Origin: Gemmatimonadota bacterium
Lineage (GTDB): Bacteria; Gemmatimonadota; Gemmatimonadetes; Gemmatimonadales; Gemmatimonadaceae
DNA length: 6,341 nucleotides
NCBI GenBank assembly: GCA_003222065.1
Contig: QHUV01000529.1
Location: 1 to 6,341 of the forward strand
Reading direction: 5' to 3'
This document shows, piece after piece, positions 6,063-6,341 of the stretch; position 1 is the first letter of the stretch; every line of letters starts with the position of its first letter. Made by a program: the position numbers and the translations under genes. The notes beneath the pieces were generated by a model. The model did not search any database. It had not been told where the DNA came from and saw only the letters and a list, made by a program, of their open reading frames with translations.

Positions 6063-6341
6063 TTAGCGCTCGCAGCGCGTCCGAGGCCGGAGCATTCGCA
6101 CTGCGCTGTCCGACAGGATCGCACCATCAATCATGATGATTGGTAGCGGGAAAAATCCCAGCTTCGTCTGTCCTTGCAGGACCAAGACTTCGCGGCGTCT
6201 GATCAGCACGGAATCACGCGGAACTCGCGCGCCGCTAAAGCGCACTGTCGAGTCAGTCGGTCCGAGGTCCTGGAGCCGGAACTGGTAATCGGCATGGATG
6301 ACTTCGAGGCGCACATCGCCGAACGGGACACGGAGTCGGAA
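6063..6341 (-). CDS. C-terminal fragment of an unrecognised protein (5' end outside window)
   Basis: The minus-strand frame is open from the right edge of the window to TAA (6065-6063), giving 92 residues. It alternates short hydrophobic and charged stretches (FRLRVPFGDVRLEVIHADY, VLIRRREVLVLQGQ, LGFFPLPIIMIDGAIL), a pattern that suggests mostly beta-strand structure. It ends in a basic tail, MLRPRTRCER. I recognise no family or catalytic motif. An internal GTG at 6314 could be read as a start, but the frame continues upstream without a stop to the edge, so a longer gene entering from the right is more likely. It lies on the same strand as and upstream of the damaged decarboxylase, 99 bp away; no functional link is evident. 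Confidence 0.5.
   Translation of the reverse strand, partial: FRLRVPFGDVRLEVIHADYQFRLQDLGPTDSTVRFSGARVPRDSVLIRRREVLVLQGQTKLGFFPLPIIMIDGAILSDSAVRMLRPRTRCER

Overview
This GC-rich window looks like ordinary chromosomal DNA from a soil- or sediment-type bacterium. An orphan MacB/FtsX-type permease of the ADOP class, a Tat-exported D-aminoacylase-like amidohydrolase and a group II PLP decarboxylase are together typical of Gemmatimonadota, Acidobacteriota and similar phyla. Gemmatimonadota is my best guess, from family knowledge and general sequence style; no marker gene is present to prove it.

Layout, left to right. (1) Positions 1-171 hold the C-terminal end of an unrecognised plus-strand gene that begins outside the window. 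It is followed by a nested inverted repeat that could be a terminator. (2) Positions 328-2835 (+) encode an 835-residue ADOP-type permease with two MacB-core/FtsX halves and eight predicted membrane segments. Its last codons run through a short array of ATCTGCG units. (3) Positions 2900-4699 (+) encode a 599-residue amidohydrolase with a twin-arginine signal and a roughly 40-residue Ala/Pro/Arg-rich insert in the catalytic domain. (4) Only 6 bp after its stop, and convergent with it, lies a minus-strand group II PLP decarboxylase (4706-5963). It is broken: the true N-terminus (5963 down to about 5808) is in a different frame from the catalytic body (4706-5899), and about 50-70 residues normally found between them are absent. 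(5) A 99-bp gap with two small hairpins separates it from the C-terminal end of an unrecognised minus-strand gene that runs off the right edge (6063-6341).

The permease and amidohydrolase share a strand with a 64-bp gap and may be co-transcribed, but nothing ties their functions together: one is a membrane protein of the MacB/FtsX type without a local ATPase, the other an exported hydrolase of N-acyl-D-amino acid type substrates. I see no phage, IS element, CRISPR array, tRNA or rRNA, and no evidence for a new multi-gene system. The points worth a second look are the broken decarboxylase, the ATCTGCG array at the permease 3' end, the low-complexity insert and the Cys-to-Asp change in the amidohydrolase, and a recurring GTTAGG/CCTAAC hexamer across several genes.
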